A stretch of 64,000 nt of DNA. Origin: Agapanthus africanus (taxonomy: Eukaryota; Streptophyta; Magnoliopsida; Asparagales; Amaryllidaceae). Positions 33,459 through 45,109 of this stretch are shown here, piece after piece. The notes under the pieces were generated by a model. It searched no databases and had not been told where the DNA came from. It was given only the letters and a program-made list of their open reading frames with translations. How positions within the stretch are numbered: position 1 is the first letter of the stretch; each line of letters begins with the position of its first letter. Made by a program: the position numbers and the translations under genes. The stretch covers positions 377,823,908 to 377,887,907 of the forward strand of contig JASDDO010000018.1 in NCBI GenBank assembly GCA_030015575.1, written 5' to 3'.

Positions 33459-35486
33459 GTGGTATCAGAGCCTAACTAAACTTAAACTAGCTAGGTAGTA
33501 AAGTGTAACGAAGTTCGGAACCGAAAAAAATCACAAAACCGGAAAACTACAAAAACTGAGTTTCTGTTGAAATTTTTTCTGGTCAAAATGAAAAACTTTA
33601 TACTCCTAAATTCGTCTCAGGGTTTTGTTAGAACACACATGAAAAACGATTCACCAATTCGTCTAAACCGCCGCGCTTCCGCCGCGTGACCCTTCTTGGC
33701 CGCCGCGGAAGCGCCGCGGTTTATTGTCGTTAGTGCGTCGTTTTTCGTGCAGTGTGTGTCTGTGTTGGTTTTGGGATTTTTAAAATATATTATATGTACC
33801 CAGATTTTCCAGAAAAGAAATTTCCTTTTGGGGTCCTATAATTCCGTATTTTTTCCGAACTTCACTACACTTTGACTATGATGGTTATATCTGTGATGTT
33901 TGCTTGTATTGAACGTCGGCTAATCGCTATAAGACGATTAGTCGGGGTTATACAAGATCTGTAATGTGCTGGAATGTGTATATAAATATGTTGGATTGTC
34001 GCGGGTGAATAGCCGGGGGTTGTGAGACGAGAGTTTTCTTTTCTTGCAATTCATTGTAAATGTAAATTGATGTAATTATATTATTTGTTTGGCCGCACAA
34101 CCGGGTCGGGGTTGTAGCCGTCATTGTATAATTCTTTTTACTGTTTTTGCTCCTAGGATAGACCCATGGAGGGGTGCACAAACTACCGAGGACTTGGCGG
34201 GTAGTTTGCCGCACCCGTAGGGGTCATGGGTGGGGATTTGGCTATTCACCGCGACCGTGTTATCTGTTTTTTGTTACAGGCTCGTACAAATTACAGATTG
34301 CTAGTATATCCAATGTATTTATCTGTGATCTGAAATGTCTATCATTGCTTTCTATTTAGGCGTTGCTTATGTTTTACAGACGCGCTAGCCCAGCCCCCGC
34401 TCTGTCGTTAGTTAAGTAACCTAACGGGTAATGACGGGGCCCCGTGGCGAATGCGAATGGCATAAGCGTACGTCATATTTTGGTTGTTTTCTGCAATGGT
34501 AGGATTAAATGATGGGACGCATTAAAAGTACTAATGCAAGAATATCACGCATTAAAAGAACTAATGCAAGATAATAAACCAAGTTTAAGTCGATGGAACA
34601 CTTTCGAAAAACCACTCGGTTCTTTTCAAAACTAACTTTTAAATGCGGAGATTGAGCCACTCCTTCTAAAAGCTATCTCGTTCCATCGATTAAATCAAGT
34701 TCACTACGTTCACGGTTTCGCCAAAACCATCCGTAGCCCTCCATCATTTCAGTTAAATATTCGGTAGTATTCAAGCTATGTATTTTGACCTCACGCCAAG
34801 GCATAGTGATTGGTAGCTGCCGGATATTTATCTGTTGCATAGATAGAATGCGTTGGTTTGAGACAGTCGTGCTGCCATTTTGGCCTACGTCAAGGGTATG
34901 TACGGGTGGATTCAAATTAACCTGGATAATGATGGGACGAACTTGACATGTGACTTATGACATTTTGACCTCACGCCAAGGTCATAAGAGCATGGGGCAA
35001 AAATCCACATCGGGAGTTTCATAAGTACTGAAACTTGCTAGATTTGCATACCATTTGGAGTGTGATGATTATGGTAGGATTCCTTCATTTTCGTCACGCG
35101 ATGATATTTGGATCCCGATCCTACTGTGAGTATATGCTACTCCTCGGGAAATTTCTCACTTAACGATCAATGCTATAAACCTAGTAGGTGCCTAGAAAGG
35201 TGTTAGCGGGGTTACGCCCCCAGGGAAAAGAGGTTCTTTAATTAAGGAACTTCGCGAAAGCGTTGGAAAACCTCCCTCGAAGTACCGACACTGGCCTGGC
35301 TGAACGGTTAAGCAAGTATTGTACGGTGGGATTGATCCTGACTAATTCTTCCTTTATGGTTTGAGGAGGGATTCGAGAAACAGTGGGAGCCATCCTGTTT
35401 AGACAAACTAAAAACCACTCTAAACTTGCAAGAGCATCATGCTGAGTGTTTCTTCTTCTCTCTCCTAATTGCAGCGACCAATCAAC
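33459..35486 (+). other. Primer site and 2-kb leader of young copia
   Basis: The primer site TGGTATCAGAGC is at 33460-33471. The leader has three related motifs (GACCTCACGCCAAGG about 34787, GGCCTACGTCAAGGG about 34882, GACCTCACGCCAAGG about 34967) that are also present three times, with similar spacing, in copia A and copia C. Several CCGCGG or CGCCGCG palindromes are at about 33666-33720. There is no long ORF. Confidence 0.8.
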
Positions 35487-38400
35487 ATGACTGGACTTAA
35501 GTTACTCCTAGATAAAAACAAGCTGACAGGGCCAAACTACAAAGATTGGCTCAGGAATGTCAAGATAGCAATCACTTATGACAAGCTGGGGTATCTTCTT
35601 ACCACCAAAGCTCCCCCTGTCCCTGGTCCAACTTCCAGTATCGCGGATAAGGAAATCCGCAAGACTTGGGAGATTGATAGCGCGAAGGCCAAGTGCCTCC
35701 TGCTTGCCTCGATGGACAACGAACATCAGAGGAGGCATGAGAATATGGACATGGAGTCCATATTGCTCCATACAAAAGAACTGTATGGAGAGCAATCACG
35801 TATCGCAAGATACGAAGCGTCGAAAAAGTTGTTTTCGACAAAGATGGCCGTCGGATCATCAGTAGCCGAGCACGTGCTAAAGATGATCGGCTACATTGAG
35901 GAGCTCGCTGACCTAGGGATCACATTGGAGAGTGAGCTATATACGGATATAGTTCTCCAGTCCCTTCCTTCCACTTACGCCCAGTTTATACTGAACTTCA
36001 ACCTACAAGAAAAAGAGGTTGAACTATCAGAGCTCCTCAACATGCTGAGGAGCGCAGAGGGCACCCTACAGAAAAGTAGGGATACATCCACTTTGTTTGT
36101 AGGAGGATCATCTTCTTCTAGGTCCAAGGCGAAAGCCAAGGGAAAGAAGAAGAAGGCCCCCGCCAAACCAAGGGGCGGTGTTAGTAAAGTGGATACGAAG
36201 GGAAAAGGTAAAGCAACAAAGATAGCGGGGAAGCTTGTGGATAAGGAAGAATGCTTCTTTTGTCATAAGAAAGGACACTGGAAGAATGATTGCAGGGCCT
36301 GGAAGGCCAGAACACAGGAATTGAAGCAGGTTGCAGCTTCAGCTTCAGGTGTGTATGTTATTGAAAACTGTCTTTCAATAAACTCTACTTCCTGGGTATT
36401 GGATACCGGATCAGGATCTCATATCTGTAATTCTTTGCAGGCGTTGAGAAACCGTAGGGATTTGAAGGCAGGTGACATGACCCTCAGAGTTGCGAACGGA
36501 GCTAGCATGGATGCTAAAGCCGTGGGGGACTATCACCTGGGAATGTCAGATGGACATGTTTTGGTTTTGCGTAATTGCTTTTTTGTACCCAACGCAACTT
36601 GTAATATCATTTCTGTATCTTTAGTTTCTAAAGAAGGTTATGAATTTGCGTTTGTAAGTAATGTTGTAAACATTCACCTTAATCAAGTATTGATTGGGTC
36701 AGGTACTCTGAGTAATGGTATATACGTGTTAAACCAACCACAGATTTTCAATGTCCAGAATACACACAAAAGAAAGTCTCCAGAAATAAATCAGACTTTC
36801 TTATGGCATTGTAGATTGGGTCACATCAATGAGAGAAGGTTGACTAAGTTGCATACAGAAGGATATTTGAATGCGTTCGAATATCAATCATATGCCACTT
36901 GTCAATCTTGTCTCAAAGGAAAGATGACAAAGACTCCGTTTACTGGACATGGAGTAAGAGCGAGCGAGCTCTTGGGACTCGTACACAGTGACGTGTGCGG
37001 TCCAATGTCTACACATGCCCGAAGCGGACATTCTTACTTCATTACTTTTACGGATGACTTCTCAAGGTACGGTTATGTCTTCTTAATGAAACATAAGTCC
37101 GAGGCCTTTGGAAAATTCCAGGAGTATAAGAATGAAGTAGAGAAACAGACCGGCAAAAGTATTAAGATTCTAAGATCGGATCGAGGTGGAGAATACTTAA
37201 GTGCCGAATTCCTGGACTATTTAAAAGAGAACGGAATTCTCTCTCAGCTTACTCCTCCATACACCCCGCAACATAACGGTGTATCGGAGAGACGGAACCG
37301 CACCCTATTGGATATGGTGCGGTCCATGATGAGTAACGCTGAGTTACCGCGATCATTCTGGGGGTATGCACTAGAATCAGCTGCGTACCTTTTGAACCGA
37401 GTTCCGACTAAGACTGTGCCTTCCACACCATATGAAATGTGGAGTGGGAAGAAACCCTATCTTCAATATCTGAAGATCTGGGGATGTCCGGCTTTTGTCA
37501 AAAAGCAGCATGCGGACAAGCTCGAGGCACGCTCAGTACTGTGCAAGTTTGTGGGATACCCAAAGAACACCAGGGGGTATCTTTTCTACTACGCAGAGGA
37601 ACAAAAAGTCCTTGTTTCTCGTAATGCCCACTTTCTAGAACACCAGTTCTTGGAAAAGGAGATTAGTGGGAGCGCAGTAGAACTGGAAGAAATTCCAGAA
37701 CCACAGACTGTTACTGAAAGGTTAGTGGAACCAGAGGGTTCAACAGAACAGGACATTCCTACGCCGCTCCGCAGGAGTAGTAGGCAGTCTCATCCGCCCG
37801 AGAGATACTGCGGTTTTCTCATAGACGGGGATCGAGAGGATTGCATCATAGATTATGATGAGCCTACTAGCTTCCAGCAGGCCGTTCAGAGCGTTGACTC
37901 AGTGAAATGGCTGGATGCAATGCGGACCGAAATGGAGTCCATGTACACCAACAAGGTATGGACGTTGGACATTGCTCCAGACGGGGTAAAACCCGTAGGA
38001 TGCAAGTGGATCTTCAAAAGGAAGATTGGTGTAGATGGACAGGTTGAGACCTATAAAGCTAGGCTGGTAGCAAAGGGTTTTCGTCAAAGACCTGGCTTGG
38101 ACTACGACGAAACCTTTTCTCCAGTAGCCATGCTGAAATCCATTCGGATCCTTCTTGCCATTGCTGCCTTCCACGATTATGAGATCTGGCAAATGGACGT
38201 AAAGACAGCTTTTCTAAATGGAAATTTAGAGGAGTGTGTCTATATGGATCAGCCAGAGGGTTTCATTCAGAGTGGGAGCAGCGGAAAGGTGTGCAAGTTG
38301 CTTAAGTCCATTTATGGACTAAAGCAGGCATCGCGGAGTTGGAACATCTGTTTTGATGAGACAGTCAAAGAATTTGGCTTTATCAAAAATCCAGATGAAC

Positions 38401-39437
38401 CATGCATCTATAGTAGATTTGTAGCGAGAACTGTAGTATTCCTCGTTTTATACGTGGATGACATTCTCTTAATAGGAAATGACATTCCTATGCTACAATC
38501 TGTCAAGGGATTCTTGTCACAAAGGTTCTCCATGAAAGACCTGGGTGATGCCTCATACATCCTGGGGATCCGGATCCATCGTGATAGATCCAAGAGGATA
38601 TTGGGACTTTCTCAGTCCAGGTACATCGACACCATAGTGAAAAGATTCAGTATGGAAGATTCCAAGCGCGGTAACCTACCGGCTTGTCACGGGATCACCC
38701 TCTCTAAAGAGATGTCTCCCAAGACTGATTTGGAGAGGGATCGCATGGCTATTATACCCTACGCTTCTGCGGTAGGCTCTATAATGTATGCGATGTTGTG
38801 TACCAGACCGGATGTAGCTTATGCACTGAGTGTGGTAAGCCGGTATCAGTCTAACCCTGGGGAGAAACACTGGATAGCAGTAAAGAACATTCTCAAGTAC
38901 CTGAGGAGGACTAAGGAGATGTTCTTGGTGTATGGCGGAAAAGACCTCCAGATCGAGGCCTTTGCTGACTCCAGCTTCCAGAGTGACAAGGATGATTCCA
39001 AGTCCATGTCGGGTTTTGTCTTCACCCTCAATGGAGGGGCGGTGTGTTGGAAGAGTTCCAAACAGGAAACCGTTGCAGACTCGACGATGGAAGCGGAATA
39101 CATCGCTGCATCTGATGCCGCAAAAGAAGCTGTCTGGATGAGGAAGTTCTTGAAAGAACTTCAGGTGGTTCCGTCCATTGTTGACCCAATACCTCTGTAT
39201 TGCGACAACAACGGGGCTATAGCTTTAGCGAAGGAACCCAGGTCCCATCAGAGATCCAGGCACATCTTGAGGCGGTATCACCTGATCAGGGAGATCGTGG
39301 ATCGCAAGGAGATCGAGGTTCGGAGGGTTGCTTCAGAAGAGAACACTGCAGATCCATTCACCAAGGCCCTACCCCAGACTCAGTTCGAGCGGCTGATCGA
39401 GATGATAGGTCTTCGATACGCCAGTACATGGCCTTAG
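35487..39437 (+). CDS. gag-pol: Copia gag-pol polyprotein, 1316 aa, intact
   Basis: It starts MTGLKLLLDKNKLTG; the frame extends six codons upstream only to a TTG. Domains in order: UBN2-type Gag (about 10-200); a Lys-rich stretch; zinc knuckle CFFCHKKGHWKNDC (about 256-269); protease DTGSGSH (Asp about 306); GAG-pre-integrase HHCC (HCRLGH...CQSCLKGK, about 441-486); integrase core with LVHSDVCGP, DRGGEY and NGVSERRNRTLL (about 500, 564, 600); reverse transcriptase with YVDDILLIG (about 988); RNase H with EAFADSSF, STMEAEYIA and LYCDNNGA (about 1156-1250). The end is ADPFTKALPQTQFERLIEM plus a short tail. All catalytic residues I know for the family are present. Expected to be replication competent. 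Confidence 0.97.
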   Translation: MTGLKLLLDKNKLTGPNYKDWLRNVKIAITYDKLGYLLTTKAPPVPGPTSSIADKEIRKTWEIDSAKAKCLLLASMDNEHQRRHENMDMESILLHTKELYGEQSRIARYEASKKLFSTKMAVGSSVAEHVLKMIGYIEELADLGITLESELYTDIVLQSLPSTYAQFILNFNLQEKEVELSELLNMLRSAEGTLQKSRDTSTLFVGGSSSSRSKAKAKGKKKKAPAKPRGGVSKVDTKGKGKATKIAGKLVDKEECFFCHKKGHWKNDCRAWKARTQELKQVAASASGVYVIENCLSINSTSWVLDTGSGSHICNSLQALRNRRDLKAGDMTLRVANGASMDAKAVGDYHLGMSDGHVLVLRNCFFVPNATCNIISVSLVSKEGYEFAFVSNVVNIHLNQVLIGSGTLSNGIYVLNQPQIFNVQNTHKRKSPEINQTFLWHCRLGHINERRLTKLHTEGYLNAFEYQSYATCQSCLKGKMTKTPFTGHGVRASELLGLVHSDVCGPMSTHARSGHSYFITFTDDFSRYGYVFLMKHKSEAFGKFQEYKNEVEKQTGKSIKILRSDRGGEYLSAEFLDYLKENGILSQLTPPYTPQHNGVSERRNRTLLDMVRSMMSNAELPRSFWGYALESAAYLLNRVPTKTVPSTPYEMWSGKKPYLQYLKIWGCPAFVKKQHADKLEARSVLCKFVGYPKNTRGYLFYYAEEQKVLVSRNAHFLEHQFLEKEISGSAVELEEIPEPQTVTERLVEPEGSTEQDIPTPLRRSSRQSHPPERYCGFLIDGDREDCIIDYDEPTSFQQAVQSVDSVKWLDAMRTEMESMYTNKVWTLDIAPDGVKPVGCKWIFKRKIGVDGQVETYKARLVAKGFRQRPGLDYDETFSPVAMLKSIRILLAIAAFHDYEIWQMDVKTAFLNGNLEECVYMDQPEGFIQSGSSGKVCKLLKSIYGLKQASRSWNICFDETVKEFGFIKNPDEPCIYSRFVARTVVFLVLYVDDILLIGNDIPMLQSVKGFLSQRFSMKDLGDASYILGIRIHRDRSKRILGLSQSRYIDTIVKRFSMEDSKRGNLPACHGITLSKEMSPKTDLERDRMAIIPYASAVGSIMYAMLCTRPDVAYALSVVSRYQSNPGEKHWIAVKNILKYLRRTKEMFLVYGGKDLQIEAFADSSFQSDKDDSKSMSGFVFTLNGGAVCWKSSKQETVADSTMEAEYIAASDAAKEAVWMRKFLKELQVVPSIVDPIPLYCDNNGAIALAKEPRSHQRSRHILRRYHLIREIVDRKEIEVRRVASEENTADPFTKALPQTQFERLIEMIGLRYASTWP

Positions 39438-39451
39438 TGCAAGTGGGAGAT

Positions 39452-41522
39452 TGTTAGTGTATATGCCCTAGAGGCCATTACTGTATCATACTAGTTTGTA
39501 TATTACTTAATGGATGCTTGGGATATTCACCTTGTATATACAATCTTGCTCAAAATAGTAGTATGCTACTTGGTTTGTTTCTACTTCAATGTGTACTTGT
39601 GTTTATTTCAGTATATCACTTATACGCATTAGTAGAGCCCTTAGGATCTTTGCTTGATTACCAGCGTTGTGATGGCAGTCACACAAGTGGGGGCTGGGTA
39701 ATCTATAGGCACATCCTTATACAGGTCCCTAGTCGCAGGACTATCGAGACGGGGCATCGATACTCCGGAGTAGACTAGCGTATGCGCTTCTCATCCCAGT
39801 GTGGGAGATGGTCTGTCCCACAGCCATCAGTACGTCGTACTGGAGATAGTATACGGGTGCTCGTTGGGTTACGAGTACACTGGACAGGACTCGTCGGGAA
39901 CTGACAGGTTGGTATTATACCTATCGTCAGTTATCAGTTCCCAGGTGACATGAGTACAGCTTAGTCCGCTGACTTGACACTGGCACTTCGCCTCAAGTGT
40001 GTTCCCACTGCACTTTGATCACTACCCTACCACGGCTCAAAGGAGTCGTGCAAACGGGTGGTGGTTGGGTGCAGTCCCGAAGCACTTGGAGGCAGTGACG
40101 GTTAGACAGGATTCGTCTCTCCCGGTATTGGGGGTTGACATCGCGCTGTGTCTAGGAGAGCCATTACACGAGTAGTCCCTGGCCAGGGCAAACGAGATAT
40201 ACTGGTAGGTTTCCAGTGTTATCTCAGGGTGTTTTGGGCTTCGCTCCGGCACGACTTGTACCGCTATTGGGGGACTGACGTTTACCACCCCCTAGGCCCG
40301 CCATGCGATGTATCAGACGAACAGACCGGACTGTACGGAGACTGTCACATTCAGACTCAGTAGGAGTTCAGATGGGGTTTCACCTCGTCAGCCTTCTTGT
40401 CGGCATCTACCTGGGGACCGTTACGCACAGCTAGTGCCGCTTGCGGTCTGTGGTTAAACCCACTGCCAGCGTAGTGTCGAGTCTTTAGAGTCCCACACAG
40501 AGGGTATTCGCCTCTGGGCAAAACAGAGTAGAGGTCGCATGGTTTTGCGACAGGGTTCGTTCTCATCCGCGCACTTGTGCACGTTTGGAGTCCGGACGGA
40601 TTATACTGGCAGGCTCTGGTTTGAGCCAGATACTGGTATGTGTTTTGGGGTTGCTTTTATATCTTGGTATTCTTTTTTTTCGGAACGAGAATGCAGGTGT
40701 GTATGCACAGTTGCTTGAGGAGGAGAATGAGGTTTTTCATTAGGGTTTCGGAACGGGTGCGTATGCACAGTTGACAGTCTTTATTTTCCAAACCCTAATG
40801 GATTTATTTATTATCTATTAATAATAATAATTAAATGAGAATTATGTTATGGTTGTTCTTTGTTGACTTGTTGACCTTGGTTGACTTGTTGACCATTGAC
40901 CACTTTCATGCCTTCAAAAGTCTTCCTTGATTTATGCTTACATTTTTAAATGAAGCATGGTTGTGGTCATTCCAAACACTACCATCAACTATTCTCATTT
41001 TCAATTATTATCATTTAGATAATATTATTCTTTTGCATTATGGTTGCAAGAAGAGAAAATAATAGCTCATTCTATCATTCTCATTCTCTCTCCTCTCTTC
41101 ATCTTCTTCTTCCTCTAGTAAAGAGAAACCCTCTCATGAGTTGAGAATCCTTCTCTTTTAAAAGGAAAGCAAACCCTAGTCACTCTCTACTCACCCTAGG
41201 ATCAAAGGATTAGCAAACCGGAGATTCTAGTTCACTCCAAGTCCGAGAAAGAGCCCAAGGTCGAACCCTCGAGGTGGATCCATCTTCGACGGAAGAAGGC
41301 GACAAAAGAGAACCATCAACCTCTACAAGATTTCAAGAAGAAGGAGTTCAAGTTTAGGTATAACCCTCATCCGAGTAGCTAACTCCTTTTAGCGTATTTG
41401 CTAGTTTAGTTTAGACACGATCCCGACCTTGTTTAGTCCATGTTGCTTCTTGCACTAAAAATTTGATTTTTATACCATTTCCGCCTCCCCGTAAGAACCG
41501 GGGGTCGCAATATGGACTTACA
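39452..41522 (+). mobile_element. 3' LTR of young copia
   Basis: Same length as the 5' LTR with two substitutions seen. It is followed by the TGTAC duplication at 41523. Confidence 0.97.
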
Positions 41523-41527
41523 TGTAC

Positions 41528-42009
41528 ACCCTCCTGAGCCTTTAACCGATACCCTTCCTCGATCACATCCCTTCATCGTTTCGACCTTGCAAGAAACCGT
41601 ATCACTTTCATTTCCTGTGTCTGGTTTACCAAGTTCAGCTTACCCATGGTTTCTTATGAATCTTGAGGGATTTGACCCCATTTCTCGACGGGTTGATAGA
41701 TTAGTACAATCGCTTTTTACACATCGGTCATCACAAATTGTGCTAATCTATTCACTCCATTTCCACCCTCAAGTTCGTATTCCACTTCTTTCTCCCTTCC
41801 GCCATTCTTCTCCTCCATCGAGACCGGACGTCGCTTCTATCCCCACACGGTCTCGCGTATTTTTCATTTCTTTTCTCTACACTCCATTCTTTCACCAACC
41901 GTTGCTTTATAACGATAAAATATTTGAATGGTTGGTGCTCACTTTTGGCCTTTGTAAGGCCTTGTATAGCTTGATACTGTGTTTTCTCCCCCCTAACTCT
42001 GAACGTTAA
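41528..42009 (+). pseudogene. Broken ORF of gypsy-type element, 3' part
   Basis: It continues the frame cut at 31387; removing the copia and one TGTAC restores the same reading frame. It encodes a Pro/Ser/Phe-rich region and ends with a hydrophobic stretch (IFEWLVLTFGLCKALYSLIL) that could be a membrane segment. No family recognised. The position between Gag-like sequence and the 3' LTR is where envelope-like ORFs sit in some plant gypsy elements, but no homology was seen. Confidence 0.6.
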
Positions 42010-43428
42010 CACTTAAACAGTGGAAACACTATTTCACTTAAGTTTGGGGGGAGGACCTTTTTGTGTATATATATTTTGTTCATAAATTAAAAAAAACAGG
42101 GGAGCGCCGAAAATTTTGACCCTCTTGGTGTAGCCAGACAGAGAGGGCACTGTCAAGTTTAAGTTTGGCGGTGTGCTCGGTAAGCTTTCTTCCTTCGCAT
42201 TCATTTGTATATTTTGCATTTTCATACTTATTAAAACCCACAAAAATCAAAAATTTTACAAAAATATAAAAATTTTGTCGTCAAGTTAGCTAATAGGGTA
42301 ACTTAGATTTTTTATTCCGAAAGTTTAGTTGATACGTTAGGAATAACTAAATCCTAGGCTTAGGAATTGAAAACCCCTAAAAATAACCCTCCTTCTGTTT
42401 AACCTTAGTAAATATACATCCTTACAGTTTTTTTGAGAAATAGGCAATCTTGAGTTCAGTTCTTGAGTTAAGTCGAAATGAAGGGAAAGTATTGAAGCTT
42501 ACTGAAGGATAAGTCTGAAAAATAGTTTCTATTCTTGAATACAAATTTAGAAAGTATATACCCTACAAACTGCACATGCATGCATCTTGAAACTTGGGAT
42601 AGTAGAGGATACCTAGAAATACTCTTGCCTGAAAACCTAGTATGAAAGAAAAAACGGTATTTAAAGCTAAACACTAAAAGAGCATATTGAAAAATATATC
42701 CGGTCTTGAAAAAGAAAAATAAAGAAAAGAAAAAATAAATAAATTCAAGACCTGGAAACTGCTATTTACGCTTTAAGCTCACACATTCAGTAATCGGCTG
42801 TTAGTGCCTCAAGAAGCATTAATAGTCGCATGAAAGGTGTGTGAGCAGCACCGTCCATCATTTAATGAAAAGAAGTAGTATTAGGTATTAGGGCAAGCGT
42901 ACTATAGCTTGAATTGAATTCTCAAGTGTAGGGGTTAAATAACACACACATGTAGGGGTATACAATCGATACTTGGATAAAAGATAGAAATAAAGAATAA
43001 GACTTATGTTTTCTGTAAAGTTGATAAAAATTCCTGATTTAAGACCGCACTTTAGAAGGAAAATTCAGGAGATACCAACATATTTATAAACTTTTTTGGA
43101 ACGTATAGGATCTAAGGTTAAATAGATAGGAGGTGTGAAACATAAGGGTTGAATATTTCTAACTTAGGATAATAGAGTTTCTAACCTAGATACTAAACTG
43201 TAGGAGTAGAATCGATATTAACTTATAACACTAGCTTGACGGGATTTTGTGGGTGTAATCCGCTGAAAACCCAAAGGAGACAACACTCTTCCTACTAGGG
43301 ACACCTAGAGATTTAACGACTTGTTGCACAAGCTCAGTGTAATCGCGTTCCCTGCGAAAGTGAGGTTAGGACTTTTTGTGAATAATTGGTTTTGCTCGGG
43401 ACGAGCAAAAGTTAAGTTTGGGGGTATT
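42010..43428 (+). other. 3' non-coding region of gypsy-type element
   Basis: No gene. It contains three polypurine-like tracts: AAGTTTGGGGGGAGG (about 42040), AAGTTTGGCGG (about 42161) and the one used at 43414-43425. GGGACGAGCAAAAG just before the last is typical of plant gypsy elements. Confidence 0.75.
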
Positions 43429-45109
43429 TGTTCATACCAGAATATTGCATTTAATACCGCCCATTCTTATGCTTGTTTGTTTATAGGTAGGTGCTTTTAA
43501 TCCGTATTTGCTACATATTTACAAGCTACAGGTTCCTAGTCCAAAATAACGCAAATGATACAAAATCTCCACTATTACGCCAAAATCCAGAACATCTGTT
43601 GCCAACAGATAAAAGCCGGGTTCCGGTCATCCGTATCCGTCCAGTGCCGCTTACCAGTTCCAGAGACAAGACAAATGACAGTGGACATTCGTGTATTGGA
43701 CAAGCACAGAGCACAAGAGGGGCAGCACAAGAATCAATGGGTGCGCGGAGCTCGAGGGAGATAAGGTCAAAAGAATTATTTTTGAAGCCATTTTGGACTG
43801 TTGCAGATCTGAAGAAATTGTGGAAGCAATTTGCAATTTGGAACATGTAGAACAATAGAGGAAAGCAACACAAGAAAACCGACAAAAAACGACAAGCCAA
43901 TTCCTCAAAAGAGCCTCGGATCCGCGATATGGCAACTCGGCGGCGGATCCGCGGCTGAGCTGACTCAGTGTCGACTCGTATTTTTGGGGTAGTTTGGTAA
44001 CTTCATTTGGGTAGAGAATCTTGCCCTAGGGTTTCAGCACGCAGCCTATAAATAGCCCAGTTTTGTACCAAGCCAAGGATGCTTCTTTTTGTTAGAAATT
44101 AGTGTGGTTTAGTTTAGCTTCTTCTTCTTCTTCATGCCTTCCTCCATTAAAATGTAGTGAGAGTATTGAGTGGATGATGAAATGAAGATGAGGGTTATTT
44201 TTATTATCTTGTCTCTTTTATTTATTGTCTTGTAATTTTATTATCTTGTATTGTAATTTTAATTCTTGTTATTAAGTAGTTGTTGTTATTTCTTGCTCTT
44301 TTCTTTTCTTCTTTTCCGTATTATTTTCAAGCGATGATATTTCGATGGAGTTCCTTGCTTAGGTGAGGACCCAAGAGTTAGCTTGTAAAACCGTATTTTT
44401 TCCTTTTTCTTCTTTTCTTCCTTCCTGTTTTTTTTTTATTTTCTTTTATAATGTGTGATTAATTCCGCACTTGTTAAGGCTAAGGAAGGTGGTATGAGGG
44501 ACAGAAAAATCCCTTGTGCTTCTCTTCGCCAAATATCTTGAAACGAACCCCGACCAAACAAACGCAACCCCCTCACTTAGACACGCTATACGTGACATGT
44601 AGCCGCGACCTAAGTCGAGAAGTCTTTTAAGCGCACTACAACATGACATGTAGTTGTGACTTAATTGGATACATGGTTGTAGTTATTTGGCCGAGAATTG
44701 GAAATAAGCGCATTTAGCGGACGGACAAGGGGCACTAGGAATGGATTTAGCGTTGGAAAACTCGCTTAAACTCATAAATCCCATTCTTATGTCCTCCTAA
44801 TTCCCGCTACTTTCGATTATCCCAATATTGTTTTAAGAATGCCAAAAGATAAGAACAAGACTAATCCTAACTCTACTAACCGATCTTAACCTTAACAAGC
44901 TTACTTGAACATAAAATACAAACACTTGGGATAGAATTAAACACAAATATACACATTCTTTATTGACTCGTCTAAGACTCGAACAGACATTCAACCATCT
45001 CCCTGTGGATCGACCCATGCTCAACCGGCTAGCTGCAAAGCGACACCGTCCTGATCGCGGTTATTACTTTAGAATTTTGAATACGCGACACGCAAAAAGC
45101 GTGTGATCA
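43429..45109 (+). mobile_element. Right LTR of non-autonomous gypsy-type element
   Basis: Pairs with 27397-29085; TATAAATAG at about 44046. It is followed by GGGTA (45110-45114). Confidence 0.9.

Larger units (their letters stand above)
31388..41522 (+). mobile_element. Young, apparently intact Ty1/copia element (Angela/Tork-like)
   Basis: It is 10135 bp, with 2071-bp LTRs (31388-33458, 39452-41522), TGTAC target duplications, primer site TGGTATCAGAGC at 33460-33471 (initiator tRNA-Met type) and polypurine tract AAGTGGGAGA at 39441-39450. The polyprotein is intact. Aligned by the constant offset of 8064, I saw only two LTR differences (32611 G/T and 33413 G/A) and no indels, so insertion was recent. 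The LTR start shares TATGCCCTAGAGGC with Angela/BARE-type LTRs. Confidence 0.97.
27397..45109 (+). mobile_element. Large non-autonomous gypsy-type element (LARD-like)
   Basis: LTRs are 27397-29085 (1689 bp) and 43429-45109 (1681 bp), starting TGTTCATACC and ending GATCA, with GGGTA target duplications. The primer site TGGCGCCGTTGCCGGG (29088) matches the plant tRNA-Asp 3' end, and the polypurine tract AAGTTTGGGGGT is at 43414-43425. Without the copia inside it, it is about 7.57 kb. No protease, RT or integrase was found, only one broken ORF, so it must depend on another element. LTRs differ at several percent by eye, so it is clearly older than the copia inside it. Confidence 0.9.

Noticed and set aside
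29340-33720. CCGCGG-rich palindromes at 29340-29395 and 33666-33720 as one shared element
   Set aside because: They lie in two unrelated elements and share only short GC palindromes; no longer match was seen.
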